The notes under the pieces: generated by a model
Told to the model about the DNA's origin: nothing
The model's database searches: none
The model's input: only the letters and a program-made list of their open reading frames with translations
Part shown: positions 18,087-28,109 of the stretch, one piece after another
How positions within the stretch are numbered: the stretch's first letter is position 1
How the letters are laid out: the number at the start of each line of letters is the position of its first letter
Position numbers and translations under genes: made by a program
DNA from: Tatumella morbirosei
GTDB lineage: Bacteria; Pseudomonadota; Gammaproteobacteria; Enterobacterales; Enterobacteriaceae
DNA: 64,000 nt
NCBI RefSeq assembly: GCF_000757425.2
Contig: NZ_JPKR02000005.1
Location: forward strand, 558,001-622,000
Reading direction: 5' to 3'

Positions 18087-18908
18087 TTAAATCCCGTCGC
18101 CAAATTCAAATCCGGCAATGACACCATTGAAATGCTGATCCATATCCATTGAAGGTTTTTCGCTGGTCGGACGGCCAACGATCCGCGCCGGAACACCCGC
18201 GACTGTGGTATGCGGAGGAACGGGTTGCAGAACGACAGAACCGGCACCGATTTTAGCCCCCCGGCCAACCTCAATATTACCTAATACTTTCGCTCCGGCC
18301 CCAATCATAACGCCTTCCCGTATTTTAGGATGACGATCACCACAGGTTTTCCCCGTACCGCCCAGTGTGACGGATTGCAGGATAGAGACATCATTCTCGA
18401 TCACTGCCGTCTCACCAACAACAATGCCCGTTGCATGATCCAGCATGATACCGCAGCCAATGGTGGCTGCCGGATGAATATCAACACCGAAAGAGACAGA
18501 AATTTCATTTTGCAGATAGACAGCCAGAGACCGACGTCCCTCTTTCCAAAGCCAGTTGCCGATACGATAGGCCTGCAGCGCATGGAAACCTTTCAGATAC
18601 AGTAATGGTGTTGAATATTTATCTACTGCAGGATCTCGCTGACTCACCGCAGTAATATCCCTGGCCGCAAACCGAATCATCGCCGGATCTTTACGGTAGG
18701 CTTCTTCAACAATTTCACGAATGGCAATTGCTGGCATAATCGGATTTGCAAGTTTATTGGCCAGCATATAACTCAGAGCACTACCGAGATCTTCATGTTT
18801 AAGCAGTGTCGCATGAAAAAAACTGGCCAGCATTGGCTCACCTTCAGCCAGACTTCTGGCTTCAGCAATAATACTCTCCCAGATTTGTGCTAATTCTTCA
18901 GACGACAT
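18087..18908 (-). CDS. cysE: Serine O-acetyltransferase
   Basis: A 273-residue hexameric enzyme that acetylates serine with acetyl-CoA, the first step of cysteine synthesis. An alpha-helical N-domain precedes a left-handed beta-helix with hexapeptide repeats (IHPAATIGCGIMLDHATGIVVGE, VGRGAKIGAGSVVL). The catalytic His-Asp region is in GIMLDHATG, and HPKIREGVMIGAGAKVLGN is typical. The C-terminal tail ends EFGDGI with the terminal Ile used to bind cysteine synthase CysK. Separated from gpsA by a terminator. Confidence 0.97.
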   Translation of the reverse strand: MSSEELAQIWESIIAEARSLAEGEPMLASFFHATLLKHEDLGSALSYMLANKLANPIMPAIAIREIVEEAYRKDPAMIRFAARDITAVSQRDPAVDKYSTPLLYLKGFHALQAYRIGNWLWKEGRRSLAVYLQNEISVSFGVDIHPAATIGCGIMLDHATGIVVGETAVIENDVSILQSVTLGGTGKTCGDRHPKIREGVMIGAGAKVLGNIEVGRGAKIGAGSVVLQPVPPHTTVAGVPARIVGRPTSEKPSMDMDQHFNGVIAGFEFGDGI

Positions 18909-18923
18909 GACTACACTCCCGAT

Positions 18924-18945
18924 AAAAAAGCGCCCTGTCAGGCGC
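18924..18945 (-). terminator. gpsA terminator
   Basis: On the minus strand GCGCC-tgacag-GGCGC is followed by six T (A at 18924-18929). It stands between gpsA and cysE and would end or attenuate the secB-gpsA transcript before cysE. Confidence 0.8.
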
Positions 18946-18982
18946 CTGTATAAGCTTCATGGCTGGTAAAACAAAGATAAAT

Positions 18983-20002
18983 TCAGAGAGCCTCTTTTTC
19001 ATCTTTCCTTTCACGCCCCAGCAGTGAAAGTGCGGCCTCTTTGGCCGGTTTTCCGCAATAGAGTACCTGAAAAATCTGTTCAGTAATTGGCATTTCGACA
19101 CCGGCTCTGGCGGCTAATGCTTTCACTTCTTTGGTATTACGATAGCCTTCTACTACCTGACCAATACTTTTTTCTGCATCAGTCACACTATTACCCTTGC
19201 CCAGCAACATACCAAAACGACGATTACGTGACTGATTATCAGTACAGGTCAGCACTAAATCCCCCAGCCCAGCCATTCCCATAAATGTGGCAGGATCGGC
19301 ACCCAACGCAGCGCCCAGTCGACTCATCTCAGCCAGTCCCCGGGTGATCAATGCCGTTCTGGCATTCGCACCAAAGCCAATACCATCCGAGATTCCGGCA
19401 CCAATCGCAATTACATTTTTGACCGCCCCCCCCAACTGGACGCCGATCAGATCATGATTACTGTAGACCCGAAAGCTCTTACCACAATGCAGCTTATGTT
19501 GCAGTGCCTCTGCAAATACCGGTTCAGTCGAGGCGAGGGCAATGGCTGTTGGCATACCTGCAGCCAGTTCTTTGGCGAAGGTTGGCCCCGAAATCACGGC
19601 CAAAGGGATGCTATCGCCGAGGATCTCTCTGGCGACATCCTGCAGCAGTCTTCCGGTTTCACGTTCCAGACCCTTCGTTGCCCATACCAGCCGGGAATCA
19701 GCTTCCAGGCAAGGTTTAATCTGACTAAGTACGTCACCAAACACATGACTTGGTACTACGACCAGAATGTCCTGGCTGGCAGCTATAGCATCAGTGAGAC
19801 AGGGTTCAATCACCAGATTTTCGGGGAAAGGTACGTCAGGCAAAAATTCCGTATTACAACGGTCAGCCTGTAATCGTTGGAGATGTTGAGGGTTATGCCC
19901 CCACAAAACGACCGGATGACCATTACGAGCCAGCGTAATGGCCAAAGCGGTGCCGTAAGAACCGGCACCGATCACACTGACAGAATGGCTACGGCTATTC
20001 AT
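18983..20002 (-). CDS. gpsA: Glycerol-3-phosphate dehydrogenase [NAD(P)+]
   Basis: A 339-residue cytosolic enzyme reducing dihydroxyacetone phosphate to sn-glycerol 3-phosphate for phospholipid synthesis. The Rossmann loop is [12 protein letters not shown] at residues 10-21. The catalytic Lys lies in [16 protein letters not shown] near 193, and the substrate-binding [16 protein letters not shown] follows. The start codon overlaps the secB stop at 20002, suggesting translational coupling, as in E. coli. Confidence 0.98.
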   Translation of the reverse strand: MNSRSHSVSVIGAGSYGTALAITLARNGHPVVLWGHNPQHLQRLQADRCNTEFLPDVPFPENLVIEPCLTDAIAASQDILVVVPSHVFGDVLSQIKPCLEADSRLVWATKGLERETGRLLQDVAREILGDSIPLAVISGPTFAKELAAGMPTAIALASTEPVFAEALQHKLHCGKSFRVYSNHDLIGVQLGGAVKNVIAIGAGISDGIGFGANARTALITRGLAEMSRLGAALGADPATFMGMAGLGDLVLTCTDNQSRNRRFGMLLGKGNSVTDAEKSIGQVVEGYRNTKEVKALAARAGVEMPITEQIFQVLYCGKPAKEAALSLLGRERKDEKEAL

Positions 20003-20460
20003 CAGGCTTCCTGTGAAGCACTACCTTCTTGTTCCTGCAGGTAGTTCATGAATAAGGCATCAAAATTGACCGGAGCCAGGTTCAGCTGCGGGAATGTACC
20101 GCGTGAAACCAGACCAGAAATACACTCACGTGCGTAAGGGAACAGGATGTTCGGGCAGTATGCACCCAGACAATGCGCCAGTTGGGTCCCTTCAATTCCG
20201 GCAATGGTAAAGATACCTGCCTGCTGAACTTCACACAGGAACGCTGTATCTTCGCCGACAGTCGCGGTAACGGTAACACGCAGCACGACTTCAAAAATAC
20301 CGTCTGCCAGTTGTGAGGATGCGGTGTCCAGGTCCAGCTTAACTTCAGGTTCCCACTCTTTCTGGAATACCTGAGGGGCATTTGGTGCTTCAAAAGAGAT
20401 GTCTTTTGTATAAACACGTTGGATCTGGAAAGTCATTTCACTGTTATTTTGTTCTGACAT
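20002..20460 (-). CDS. secB: Protein-export chaperone SecB
   Basis: A 152-residue tetrameric chaperone that keeps preproteins unfolded for SecA. Conserved parts: [19 protein letters not shown] at the N-terminus, [33 protein letters not shown] in the centre and [12 protein letters not shown] near the end. Located in the conserved order grxC-secB-gpsA. Confidence 0.98.
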   Translation of the reverse strand: MSEQNNSEMTFQIQRVYTKDISFEAPNAPQVFQKEWEPEVKLDLDTASSQLADGIFEVVLRVTVTATVGEDTAFLCEVQQAGIFTIAGIEGTQLAHCLGAYCPNILFPYARECISGLVSRGTFPQLNLAPVNFDALFMNYLQEQEGSASQEA

Positions 20461-20502
20461 GGTACTTGGTCCTGTTAAGTTGAAATTTGTTTCACCCGGG
20501 TT

Positions 20503-20757
20503 TCAGGCTTGCAATAAAGGGTCCAGACCTTGTTGTGCCTCAAGAGCATACAGGTCATCACAACCACCAATATGTTTTCCGTCAATGAAGATCTGAGGTA
20601 CCGTTGTACGACCGCTACGTTCGATCATACCCGCGCGCTTTTCAGCATCACCATCAATAGCAATCTCATTAAACGCTGCACCTTTTTGTTGTAACAGCGC
20701 TTTCGCACGGTGACAAAACGGACAGGTCTGCTTAGTGTAAATATCGATTGTTGGCAT
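20503..20757 (-). CDS. grxC: Glutaredoxin 3
   Basis: An 84-residue thioltransferase with the dithiol active site CPFC at residues 12-15 inside YTKQTCPFCHRAKALL, the cis-Pro TVPQIFIDG and GGCDDLYAL (third Cys). It reduces glutathione-mixed disulfides in the cytosol. The frame extends upstream to 20820, but the ATG at 20757 is preceded by GAGGTG and gives the family length. Confidence 0.96.
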   Translation of the reverse strand: MPTIDIYTKQTCPFCHRAKALLQQKGAAFNEIAIDGDAEKRAGMIERSGRTTVPQIFIDGKHIGGCDDLYALEAQQGLDPLLQA

Positions 20758-20776
20758 TGTCAGCACCTCTGATAAA

Positions 20777-21209
20777 TTATTTACCACGAACCAGCGGGAG
20801 GTTTTCACCACTCCAGCCACTGATACCGTCTTTTAATACTGAAACATTAACAAATCCTGCGGCAGACAACTGGCTGGCGGCTTCACCGGCTGACTGTCCG
20901 GTCGCACAGACAACAATCACCGGCTGAGTTTTAAATTTTTCAATTTCAGCCAGATTGCCTTTTTTTGATATCAGCTGCGGTCAGATTTACCGCGCCAGAA
21001 ATATGACCTTTTCGATAATCATCACGGGATCGCACATCAACAACCACGGCATCCTGTTTGTTAATCAGGTGAGTCGCTTCGCCACGACTGACAGTTTTAA
21101 CTTTAGAAAACAGCCCCTTAAAAGTAGTAACAATCACCAGCACCAATAAAACAACCCAGGCCAGACACAGGACCAGGTGATTGCGCGCAAATTCCATATA
21201 ATCTTGCAT
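20777..21209 (-). pseudogene. yibN: Rhodanese-like membrane protein YibN, one-base frameshift
   Basis: An N-terminal membrane helix (LCLAWVVLLVLVIVTTF) is followed by a rhodanese domain: RGEATHLINKQDAVVVDVRSRDDYRKGHI, then, in another frame, GNLAEIEK..., the active-site loop with Cys (VVCATGQSAG) and the end SGWSGENLPLVRGK. The frame change occurs at a seven-T run on the plus strand (20960-20966). Removing one base gives 143 residues, the E. coli YibN length. E. coli YibN is in the same position behind grxC. Error or real frameshift cannot be told from sequence. Confidence 0.9.
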
Positions 21210-21460
21210 GAGGGGTAACAACTCCAGACCGGACAAAAATAAGATAATATAAGGGTTCTGAGTATACCTGCGCAGCCTGGCATGTACAGACACTAAACAC
21301 CTGAAGGCGTGATTTATCCGTCATTTTACCAGGCAAATGCCAGATTCCGACACTCTTCCCTTACCTGTTGTCTGATTATGCCATTAATGCCTCATACAAA
21401 CTATAAATCCCTGCTGCTATGCTGGAAAGCAACCATGCATCGTGAAATAATCAGCGTCCT

Positions 21461-22762
21461 ATGACGAAAAAAAAGCCTGTTACCTGCATTTCGCCAGACA
21501 TTGCAATTCTGCACCGTCACCGGGGCCGGGAATTGCCAAAACTGGCCTCCTGTCTGCTGTGTGCGGGCATTTTGTGTTTGCCTTTAGCCCTCCATGCTGC
21601 TGACGATAACAAAGCGCAACTTAAATCAATACAACAGGATATTGCGAATAAAGAGCAACGCGTCCGTGCGCAGAAAATTAAGCGCAGTGATCTGCTGGAC
21701 CAACTACAGAGTCAGGAAAAAGTCATCGCTCAGGCCAGCAGACAATTACGGCAAACTCAAACCATTTTGAATGGCATAAACCGCGATATTGCCGCTCTGA
21801 CCCGCTCGATTAGTGCTCTGGAAAAACGGCAGAGCCGGGAAGAGGATTTACTGGCGCAACAACTGGATGCTGCATTCCGCCAGGGCCAGCATAGCGGGAT
21901 TGAACTGCTCCTGAGTGGTGCGGCTGGTCAGAGAAACGATCGGATACTCACCTACTTCACTTATCTGAATCAGGCCCGCCAGCAGAATATTGAATCTCTG
22001 AAGCAGACCCGTGCGGAACTGGCAGAGAAAAAAGGGGCGCTGGAACAGAAGCAACAGCAACAACAAGGGCTACTCACCCGGCAACAGGCTCAACAGGCTA
22101 AGTTGCAGCAAGCTAAAGCAGCCCGCCAGAAAACACTCAGCATTCTTGAGTCATCTCTCGAAAAAGATCAGGCGGATTTAGTTGAAATGCGCCAGAACGA
22201 AAGCCGGTTGCAGGCGAAAATCGCCCGTGCAGAACAGGCAGCCCGAGCTCGTGCTGAGCAGGAAGCCCGTGAAGCAGAACAGGTCAGACAGCGCCAGGCT
22301 CAGGCTCAGGCCAAAGGCTCCACTTACCGGCCGACTGAAGGTGAGCAGGAGTTGATGGCCCGAACCGGAGGGCTTGGAAGGCCTGCAGGGCAGTATCCAT
22401 GGCCGGTAAAAGGCAAACTATTACACCGGTTTGGTGAGACACTGCAGGGTGAACTACGCTGGAAAGGATTAGTGATCGGTGCCCCGGAAGGTACCGAAGT
22501 CAGGGCTATTGCCGACGGACGTGTGCTGATGGCAGACTGGTTGCAGGGTTACGGACTGGTCATCGTCATCGAGCACGGAAAGGGGGATATGACCCTCTAT
22601 GGTTATAATCAGAGTGCTCTGGTCAATGTCGGAGCTCAGGTCAGAGCCGGTCAGCCAATTGCCCTGGTGGGTACCAGCGGCGGAAGAGGCGTACCTTCGT
22701 TGTATTTTGAAATTCGCCGCCAAGGCCTGGCCGTCAATCCCATCAGCTGGTTAGGAAGATAA
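21461..22762 (+). CDS. envC: Murein hydrolase activator EnvC
   Basis: A 433-residue periplasmic protein. After a signal region (hydrophobic core near residues 30-45, cleavage near HAAD) come two long coiled coils (residues ~48-290, very rich in Gln, Lys and Arg) and a C-terminal LytM domain (GELRWKGLVIGAPEGTEVRAIADGRVLMADWLQGYGLVIVIEHG). As in E. coli EnvC the LytM zinc ligands are incomplete, so it activates the amidases AmiA/AmiB at the septum instead of cutting peptidoglycan. In E. coli gpmI precedes it; gpmI is absent here. Confidence 0.95.
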   Translation: MTKKKPVTCISPDIAILHRHRGRELPKLASCLLCAGILCLPLALHAADDNKAQLKSIQQDIANKEQRVRAQKIKRSDLLDQLQSQEKVIAQASRQLRQTQTILNGINRDIAALTRSISALEKRQSREEDLLAQQLDAAFRQGQHSGIELLLSGAAGQRNDRILTYFTYLNQARQQNIESLKQTRAELAEKKGALEQKQQQQQGLLTRQQAQQAKLQQAKAARQKTLSILESSLEKDQADLVEMRQNESRLQAKIARAEQAARARAEQEAREAEQVRQRQAQAQAKGSTYRPTEGEQELMARTGGLGRPAGQYPWPVKGKLLHRFGETLQGELRWKGLVIGAPEGTEVRAIADGRVLMADWLQGYGLVIVIEHGKGDMTLYGYNQSALVNVGAQVRAGQPIALVGTSGGRGVPSLYFEIRRQGLAVNPISWLGR

Positions 22763-22763
22763 T

Positions 22764-23678
22764 GTGTTACATCGTTTAAAGATTGCCACTTTTATCAGTA
22801 CATTACTTGTCTGTCAGGCGGCATCAGCCGGAAAGCTGGCTATCGTCATCGATGACTTTGGTTACCGGCCAAAAGAGGAAAACCAGGTATTACAGATGCC
22901 TGCCGCCATCTCAGTCGCGGTATTACCGGATGCGACTCATGCCCGCGAAATGGCTGTCAAAGCGCATAAGACAGGGCATGAAGTATTAATTCACTTGCCA
23001 ATGGCTCCTCTCAGCAAGCAACCACTGGAAAAAAACACCCTGACTCCGGACATGAGTAGCACTGAAATCGCCAGAATTATACAGCTCGCCGCTGAGCATG
23101 TCCCTTATGCGGTCGGTCTGAATAATCATATGGGCAGTAAGATGACCTCAAGCCTGCCCGGAATGATTAAAGTGATGCAGGTGCTGAGCCACTATAATTA
23201 TTATTTCCTGGATAGTATGACCATCGGTAACAGTCAGTCAGTGAAAGCCGCTCAGGGGACCGGAGTTAAGGTTCTGAAAAGGAGGGTTTTTCTTGATGAC
23301 ACACAGAACGAAGCTGATATCCGCCAACAATTTCTGCGCGCCGTGAAACTGGCCGAACGTGACGGCTATGCGATCGCCATAGGCCATCCTCACCCGACAA
23401 CCGTCAGAGTGTTGCAACAAATGCTGCCACACCTGCCAGCGGATATTACGCTGGTCCGGCCCAGCCAGCTACTGAACGAAAGCGTGCGCTCTTCCGCAGC
23501 CCGGCCTGATAAAGCCCCAACAGCTCCGGCGAAGAAACCATTGACCGGAGAGGCTCTGTCAGCACAGTGCCACACTCAGTCGCCACCGAAACCGCTGGTG
23601 CCGGCAAAAGGAATTGAGATTATTTATAACAGCGTCAAAAACAGCCAGTTTATCCGTGATTTAAAAGCTATTTTTTAA
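22764..23678 (+). CDS. yibQ: YibQ, divergent polysaccharide deacetylase family protein
   Basis: A 304-residue protein with a signal peptide (MLHRLKIATFISTLLVCQAASA) and a degenerate deacetylase fold (AIVIDDFGYRPKEENQ, HEVLIHLPM, GLNNHMGSKMT, FLDSMT, AIGHPHPTTV). The start is GTG at 22764, just behind the envC stop, so the pair is probably co-transcribed. The last ~70 residues are Pro/Ala/Lys-rich. The substrate is not known. Confidence 0.92.
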   Translation: MLHRLKIATFISTLLVCQAASAGKLAIVIDDFGYRPKEENQVLQMPAAISVAVLPDATHAREMAVKAHKTGHEVLIHLPMAPLSKQPLEKNTLTPDMSSTEIARIIQLAAEHVPYAVGLNNHMGSKMTSSLPGMIKVMQVLSHYNYYFLDSMTIGNSQSVKAAQGTGVKVLKRRVFLDDTQNEADIRQQFLRAVKLAERDGYAIAIGHPHPTTVRVLQQMLPHLPADITLVRPSQLLNESVRSSAARPDKAPTAPAKKPLTGEALSAQCHTQSPPKPLVPAKGIEIIYNSVKNSQFIRDLKAIF

Positions 23679-23686
23679 TCGTGACT

Positions 23687-23714
23687 GCCATCTTTTCCAT
23701 CGGGAAAAGATGGC
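23687..23714 (+). terminator. yibQ 3' hairpin
   Basis: GCCATCTTTTCC-atcg-GGAAAAGATGGC is a perfect 12-bp stem nine bases after the yibQ stop, followed by GTTTC. Probable terminator of the envC-yibQ unit. Confidence 0.75.
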
Positions 23715-23946
23715 GTTTCGGATTGCAGTTTTCTGGTCTGCCCGCCTCCCTTTTGCCGCCATCCTCTGACCCTGAATGCGCTTTTCAGGTAAACCTTTCA
23801 TCATCATAGTGAAAAAATGTGTAGCAGATCGACGGAAGCAAGGTTTCAGCGAGAACATACCCTGCCTTTACGGTGTCTGAAATGGTATGATCGCCCGATA
23901 TAAACGTGGTATTCCATACTTCACGTCCTCACTTAAAGGTACGCTT

Positions 23947-24879
23947 ATGATTATCGTTACTGGTGGCGCCGGCATGATCGGCAGTAATATTGTAAAAGCC
24001 CTCAATGATCGCGGGCATACTGACATTCTGGTCGTAGATAACCTGAAAGATGGTACTAAATTTGCCAATCTTGCCGACCTGAATATCAGTGATTACATGG
24101 ACAAAGAAGAGTTTCTTGTCAGCGTACTGGCAGGGGATGATTTTGGTCCTGTCGAAGCGGTATTCCACGAGGGTGCCTGCTCGTCCACCACCGAGTGGGA
24201 CGGTAAGTATATGATGGATAACAACTACCAGTACTCAAAAGAGCTGCTGCACTTTTGTCTGGATCGCCAGATTCCTTTCCTGTATGCCTCTTCTGCAGCC
24301 ACCTACGGTGGCCGGGATGATAACTTCATCGAAGAGCGCCAGTACGAAGCGCCTCTTAACGTCTATGGCTACTCAAAAATGCTGTTCGACCACTATGTTC
24401 GCAGCATTCTGCCTGAGGCCGAATCCCCGGTCTGTGGGTTCCGTTATTTTAACGTTTACGGCCCGCGGGAAGGCCACAAAGGCAGCATGGCCAGCGTTGC
24501 ATTTCATCTGAATACGCAAATCACTAACGGTGAAAACCCGAAACTTTTTGCCGGCAGTGAAAACTTCCAGCGTGATTTCATCTCTGTCGGGGACGTTGCC
24601 GCTGTTAATCTTTGGTGCTGGGAAAACAACGTTTCCGGTATTTATAACTGTGGTACCGGAAGAGCAGAATCTTTCCAGGCTGTGGCGGATGCCGTTTTGG
24701 CCTGGCACGGTCAAGGCGAAGTGGAATATATCCCGTTCCCTGAAAAACTCAAAGGTCGTTACCAGGCCTATACTCAGGCCGATCTCAGTAACCTGCGTGC
24801 TGCCGGTTATGATAAGCCGTTTAAAACGGTAGCAGAGGGTGTGAGCGAATATATGGCGTGGCTGAACAACAAAGCATAA
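23947..24879 (+). CDS. hldD: ADP-L-glycero-D-manno-heptose 6-epimerase
   Basis: A 310-residue short-chain-dehydrogenase-type epimerase, same length as E. coli HldD (RfaD). It has the NADP-binding [14 protein letters not shown] at the N-terminus, the Ser in [10 protein letters not shown] near 116 and the catalytic YGYSK near 140. It makes the heptose donor for LPS inner core. The start at 23947 is used instead of an upstream ATG at 23887 because it gives MIIVTGGAG and has AAAGG upstream. First gene of the LPS core cluster. Confidence 0.98.
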   Translation: MIIVTGGAGMIGSNIVKALNDRGHTDILVVDNLKDGTKFANLADLNISDYMDKEEFLVSVLAGDDFGPVEAVFHEGACSSTTEWDGKYMMDNNYQYSKELLHFCLDRQIPFLYASSAATYGGRDDNFIEERQYEAPLNVYGYSKMLFDHYVRSILPEAESPVCGFRYFNVYGPREGHKGSMASVAFHLNTQITNGENPKLFAGSENFQRDFISVGDVAAVNLWCWENNVSGIYNCGTGRAESFQAVADAVLAWHGQGEVEYIPFPEKLKGRYQAYTQADLSNLRAAGYDKPFKTVAEGVSEYMAWLNNKA

Positions 24880-24893
24880 GAGATTTTCCGGCG

Positions 24894-25956
24894 ATGAAAA
24901 TATTGGTGATCGGCCCTTCGTGGGTTGGCGATATGATGATGTCTCAAAGCCTCTATCGTACGCTGAAAGCACAATACCCGGGGGCTATCATCGATGTGAT
25001 GGCTCCAGGCTGGTGCCGGCCGTTATTGTCCAGGATGCCTGAAGTCAGCCAGGCAATTGCAATGCCAATTGGCCATGGTTCACTGGCCATCAGTGAGCGC
25101 CGCCGTATCGGTCGTTCACTGCGCGATAATCATTATGATCGCGCCTATGTGCTGCCAAACTCCTTTAAATCTGCACTGATCCCGTTTTTTCGCCGGAATT
25201 AAACAACGTATCGGTTGGCGGGGAGAAATGCGCTATGGCTTACTGAACGATGCCAGAGTGCTGAACAAACCGGCTTTTCCTTTAATGGTGCAACGTTACG
25301 TTGCTCTGGCCTACCCCGCCGGGGAAGTAACATCCGCGACCGCCCTGCCCCAACCGCTATTATGGCCTCAACTGAGTGTAACCGAAGCTGAGAAAACAGA
25401 AACAGCCAGCCTGTTTGAATTACCCGCAGACCGGCCCCTGATAGGGTTCTGCCCCGGAGCCGAATTCGGACCGGCTAAACGTTGGCCGCACTACCATTAT
25501 GCGGCTCTGGCACAGAAACTGATTGCCAGAGGATACCGGGTGGTATTGTTCGGTTCAGATAAAGACCATGAAACCGGTAACGATATCCTCAACAGTCTTG
25601 ATACAGATGACACGCCGTTTTGCCATAATCTGGCCGGAAAAACCCGGCTTGAGCAGGCGGTCATTTTACTCGCCAGCTGCGACGCCGTAGTGAGTAATGA
25701 TTCCGGTCTGATGCATATTGCCGCAGCCTTACATCGTCCGTTAGTGGCATTGTATGGCCCCAGCAGTCCCGATTTTACCCCACCACTATCAAATCAGGCT
25801 CGGGTGATTCGCCTGATTACCGGCTATCATAAAGTCCGAAAAGGTGAGGCAGACCTCGGTTATCATCAGAGTCTGATTGATATAAAACCTGCGCGTGTTA
25901 TGGATGAACTGAGCTTATTACTGACACCTCCGCAGGAGAATGAATGCAGGTCCTGA
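24894..25956 (+). pseudogene. waaF: LPS heptosyltransferase II (WaaF), one-base frameshift
   Basis: GT9-family enzyme adding the second heptose to LPS inner core. The first part (MKILVIGPSWVGDMMMSQSLYRTLK to SALIPFF) ends at 25202; the rest continues in another frame with GIKQRIGWRGEMRYGLLNDAR, FCPGAEFGPAKRWP and SNDSGLMHIAAALHRPLVALYGPSSP. One T removed from the six-T run at 25185-25190 gives a continuous 353-residue protein. A true loss would give deep-rough LPS and make the whole downstream core cluster useless, so a sequencing error is the better reading. Confidence 0.9.
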
Positions 25957-26915
25957 TTGTTAAAACGTCCTCTATGGGGGATGTAATTCATACTCTTCCG
26001 GCACTGACCGATGCTATGCAGGCTATTCCGGGGATACGCTTCGACTGGGTCGTAGAAGAAAATTTTAGCCAAATCCCTGGCTGGCACCCGGCCGTTGATC
26101 AGGTATTACCCATCGCTATTCGTCGCTGGCGCAAGCACTGGTTTGGCATCCAGCAGCGGGAAGAACGTTTTCTTTTTAAACAAAAACTTCGCCAGCGTCA
26201 GTACGATATTATCATCGATGCCCAGGGGCTGATAAAAAGCGCGGCTCTGGTGACCCGTCTGGCACATGGCGAAAAACATGGCGCTGACAAAAACAGTGTC
26301 AGGGAGCCTTTTGCCTGTTGGTGGTATGACAAACGTCATGCGATTAAACAGCAACAACACGCCGTTGAACGTATACGAGACCTGTTTGCGAAAAGTCTCG
26401 GGTATGAAAAGCCCGCTACGCGTGGAGACTATGCTATCGCCGGGCACTTCACTCATGATCTACCTGCCGATGCCGGGCGTTATATGGTATTTCTGCATGC
26501 CACCACCCGTGATAATAAACACTGGCCTGAACAACACTGGCGTGAGTTGATTAAGAAAGTGACGGAACGTGGTTATTGCATAAAACTGCCCTGGGGCACT
26601 GAAGCCGAATATCAGCGCGCCATCAGACTGGCAGAGGGACATCCGCAGGTCACCGTCTTACCGCGACTTACACTGGCCGAAGTTGCCCGTGAACTGGCAG
26701 GTGCAAAAATCGTTGTGTCAGTCGATACCGGCCTGAGCCATCTGGCTGCGGCACTGGACAGACCCAATATCACACTATATGGCCCGACCGACCCGGGACT
26801 GATTGGCGGTTATGGTAAAAATCAGTTAGCCCTGCGCCCGGAGAGTGGCGACAGCATGGGAACTATCTCAGCAGAACAGGTAGACCAACAAATCCAGTTG
26901 TTGCTGAATCAGTAA
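25944..26915 (+). CDS. waaC: LPS heptosyltransferase I
   Basis: A 323-residue GT9 enzyme that adds the first heptose to Kdo2-lipid A. Conserved parts are MQVLIVKTSSMGDVIHTLPALTDA with the acceptor-side Asp, DAQGLIKSA, FLHATTRDNKHWPE, LPWGTEAE and the donor site VSVDTGLSHLAAALDRPNITLYGPTDPGLIGGYG. It overlaps the end of waaF by 13 bases, as in E. coli. Confidence 0.97.
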   Translation: MQVLIVKTSSMGDVIHTLPALTDAMQAIPGIRFDWVVEENFSQIPGWHPAVDQVLPIAIRRWRKHWFGIQQREERFLFKQKLRQRQYDIIIDAQGLIKSAALVTRLAHGEKHGADKNSVREPFACWWYDKRHAIKQQQHAVERIRDLFAKSLGYEKPATRGDYAIAGHFTHDLPADAGRYMVFLHATTRDNKHWPEQHWRELIKKVTERGYCIKLPWGTEAEYQRAIRLAEGHPQVTVLPRLTLAEVARELAGAKIVVSVDTGLSHLAAALDRPNITLYGPTDPGLIGGYGKNQLALRPESGDSMGTISAEQVDQQIQLLLNQ

Positions 26916-26981
26916 CCAGTACGCAGTACCGGACAAACTGTCAGGCGCTGACAGTTACCAGACTTTTATCTAAAACGGTTG

Positions 26982-28109
26982 ATGATGATGTGGAAAAAAA
27001 TAAAGTACTGGAATCGACAAAAAAACCATCTGCTTCGTCAACTGAAGTTAAAACTGGTAAGGCTACTCTTTGATAGCACTTACCACCGGACAGCACTGGA
27101 TCTGAGCACAATAAAAAAAGTGCTGATTCTGCGGGATGACAACAAAATTGGCGATATGATTGTCTCAACGGGGCTGTTCAGCCAACTGCACGCTGCCGGT
27201 ATTTGCGTGGATGTTGTCGCCGGAAAAGATAATGCCTTTATTGCTGAGGCTATGCCTCAGGTGAACAGTGTTCTGCTTTATCCCCGCAAGACTGGAAAAA
27301 TTCTGCAGACCGCCAGGAAACTGCGTCGCCGCAACTATGACATGGTTATCGACTTTGGTGACTATCTGTCACCGGTTTATTACAGTTTTATCAGCCTGAT
27401 CAATGGCCGCCATACTCTCGGGTTTAATAAATCAGCATTTTACCGATACGACCTGAATATTGACGCCCCAGCGCTTGATGAGCATGTCACATCTCGCTAT
27501 AAGCGTGTATTAGCCTTATTCGGGTTACCCTCAGAGCACTACCATTACCAGCTTGCAGTGCCAGGGGCCGAACAACAGAAAGCGCTGGCATTTATTCATA
27601 CTCTGGTCTCACAGCAATTCGTGGTGATAAATCCTTTTGCGGCAGGTAAAGACCGTACTCTGTCAGAGCAGCAGGTTGTCACACTGATAAACATGATTGC
27701 TGAAGCTGATCCACAGCTTCAGGTAGTAGTGATTGGACCGTCGGCACCACTGTCTGCCTTACAGCTACCGGAATCAGCCAGAAAAAACCCGGAACACTCA
27801 TTCTGGAGTGCTGTAGTACTTGTACAACATGCAAAACTCATCATTTCACCCGATACCTCCTGGGTACATGTAGCCTGTGCTTACCAGACACCGCTTATTG
27901 CACTGTACAAAAGTAAAATTATCGATGGCGGGTTAATTAACAATAAAGTCTGGGCGCCAAACTTTCAGCCTTCAACTCAAATCATCACCGATAAGCAGAG
28001 TGTTGCGGAGATAGACCCCCTGGACCTGACTGCTGCATTACAAAAATATCTTACTCCTCTGTCTGGCCCTGAACAGGCCCGCGAGGCGCATAAAGACATG
28101 ACAGCGTAA
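26982..28109 (+). CDS. GT9-family heptosyltransferase-like LPS core enzyme
   Basis: About 375 residues. The GT9 fold shows as VLILRDDNKIGDMIVSTGLFSQL (after an unusually basic ~40-residue N-terminal extension), VIDFGDYLSP, FVVINPFAAGKDRTLS and the donor-site ISPDTSWVHVACAYQTPLIALY. The family fits addition of a further heptose to the core; acceptor unknown. Three consecutive ATGs (26982, 26985, 26988) make the start ambiguous. The 3' end overlaps the convergent waaL by about 59 bases. Confidence 0.8.
   Translation: MMMWKKIKYWNRQKNHLLRQLKLKLVRLLFDSTYHRTALDLSTIKKVLILRDDNKIGDMIVSTGLFSQLHAAGICVDVVAGKDNAFIAEAMPQVNSVLLYPRKTGKILQTARKLRRRNYDMVIDFGDYLSPVYYSFISLINGRHTLGFNKSAFYRYDLNIDAPALDEHVTSRYKRVLALFGLPSEHYHYQLAVPGAEQQKALAFIHTLVSQQFVVINPFAAGKDRTLSEQQVVTLINMIAEADPQLQVVVIGPSAPLSALQLPESARKNPEHSFWSAVVLVQHAKLIISPDTSWVHVACAYQTPLIALYKSKIIDGGLINNKVWAPNFQPSTQIITDKQSVAEIDPLDLTAALQKYLTPLSGPEQAREAHKDMTA

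Noticed and set aside
24373-24972. 199-codon minus-strand frame
   Set aside because: Antisense to hldD and the waaF start; no family features.
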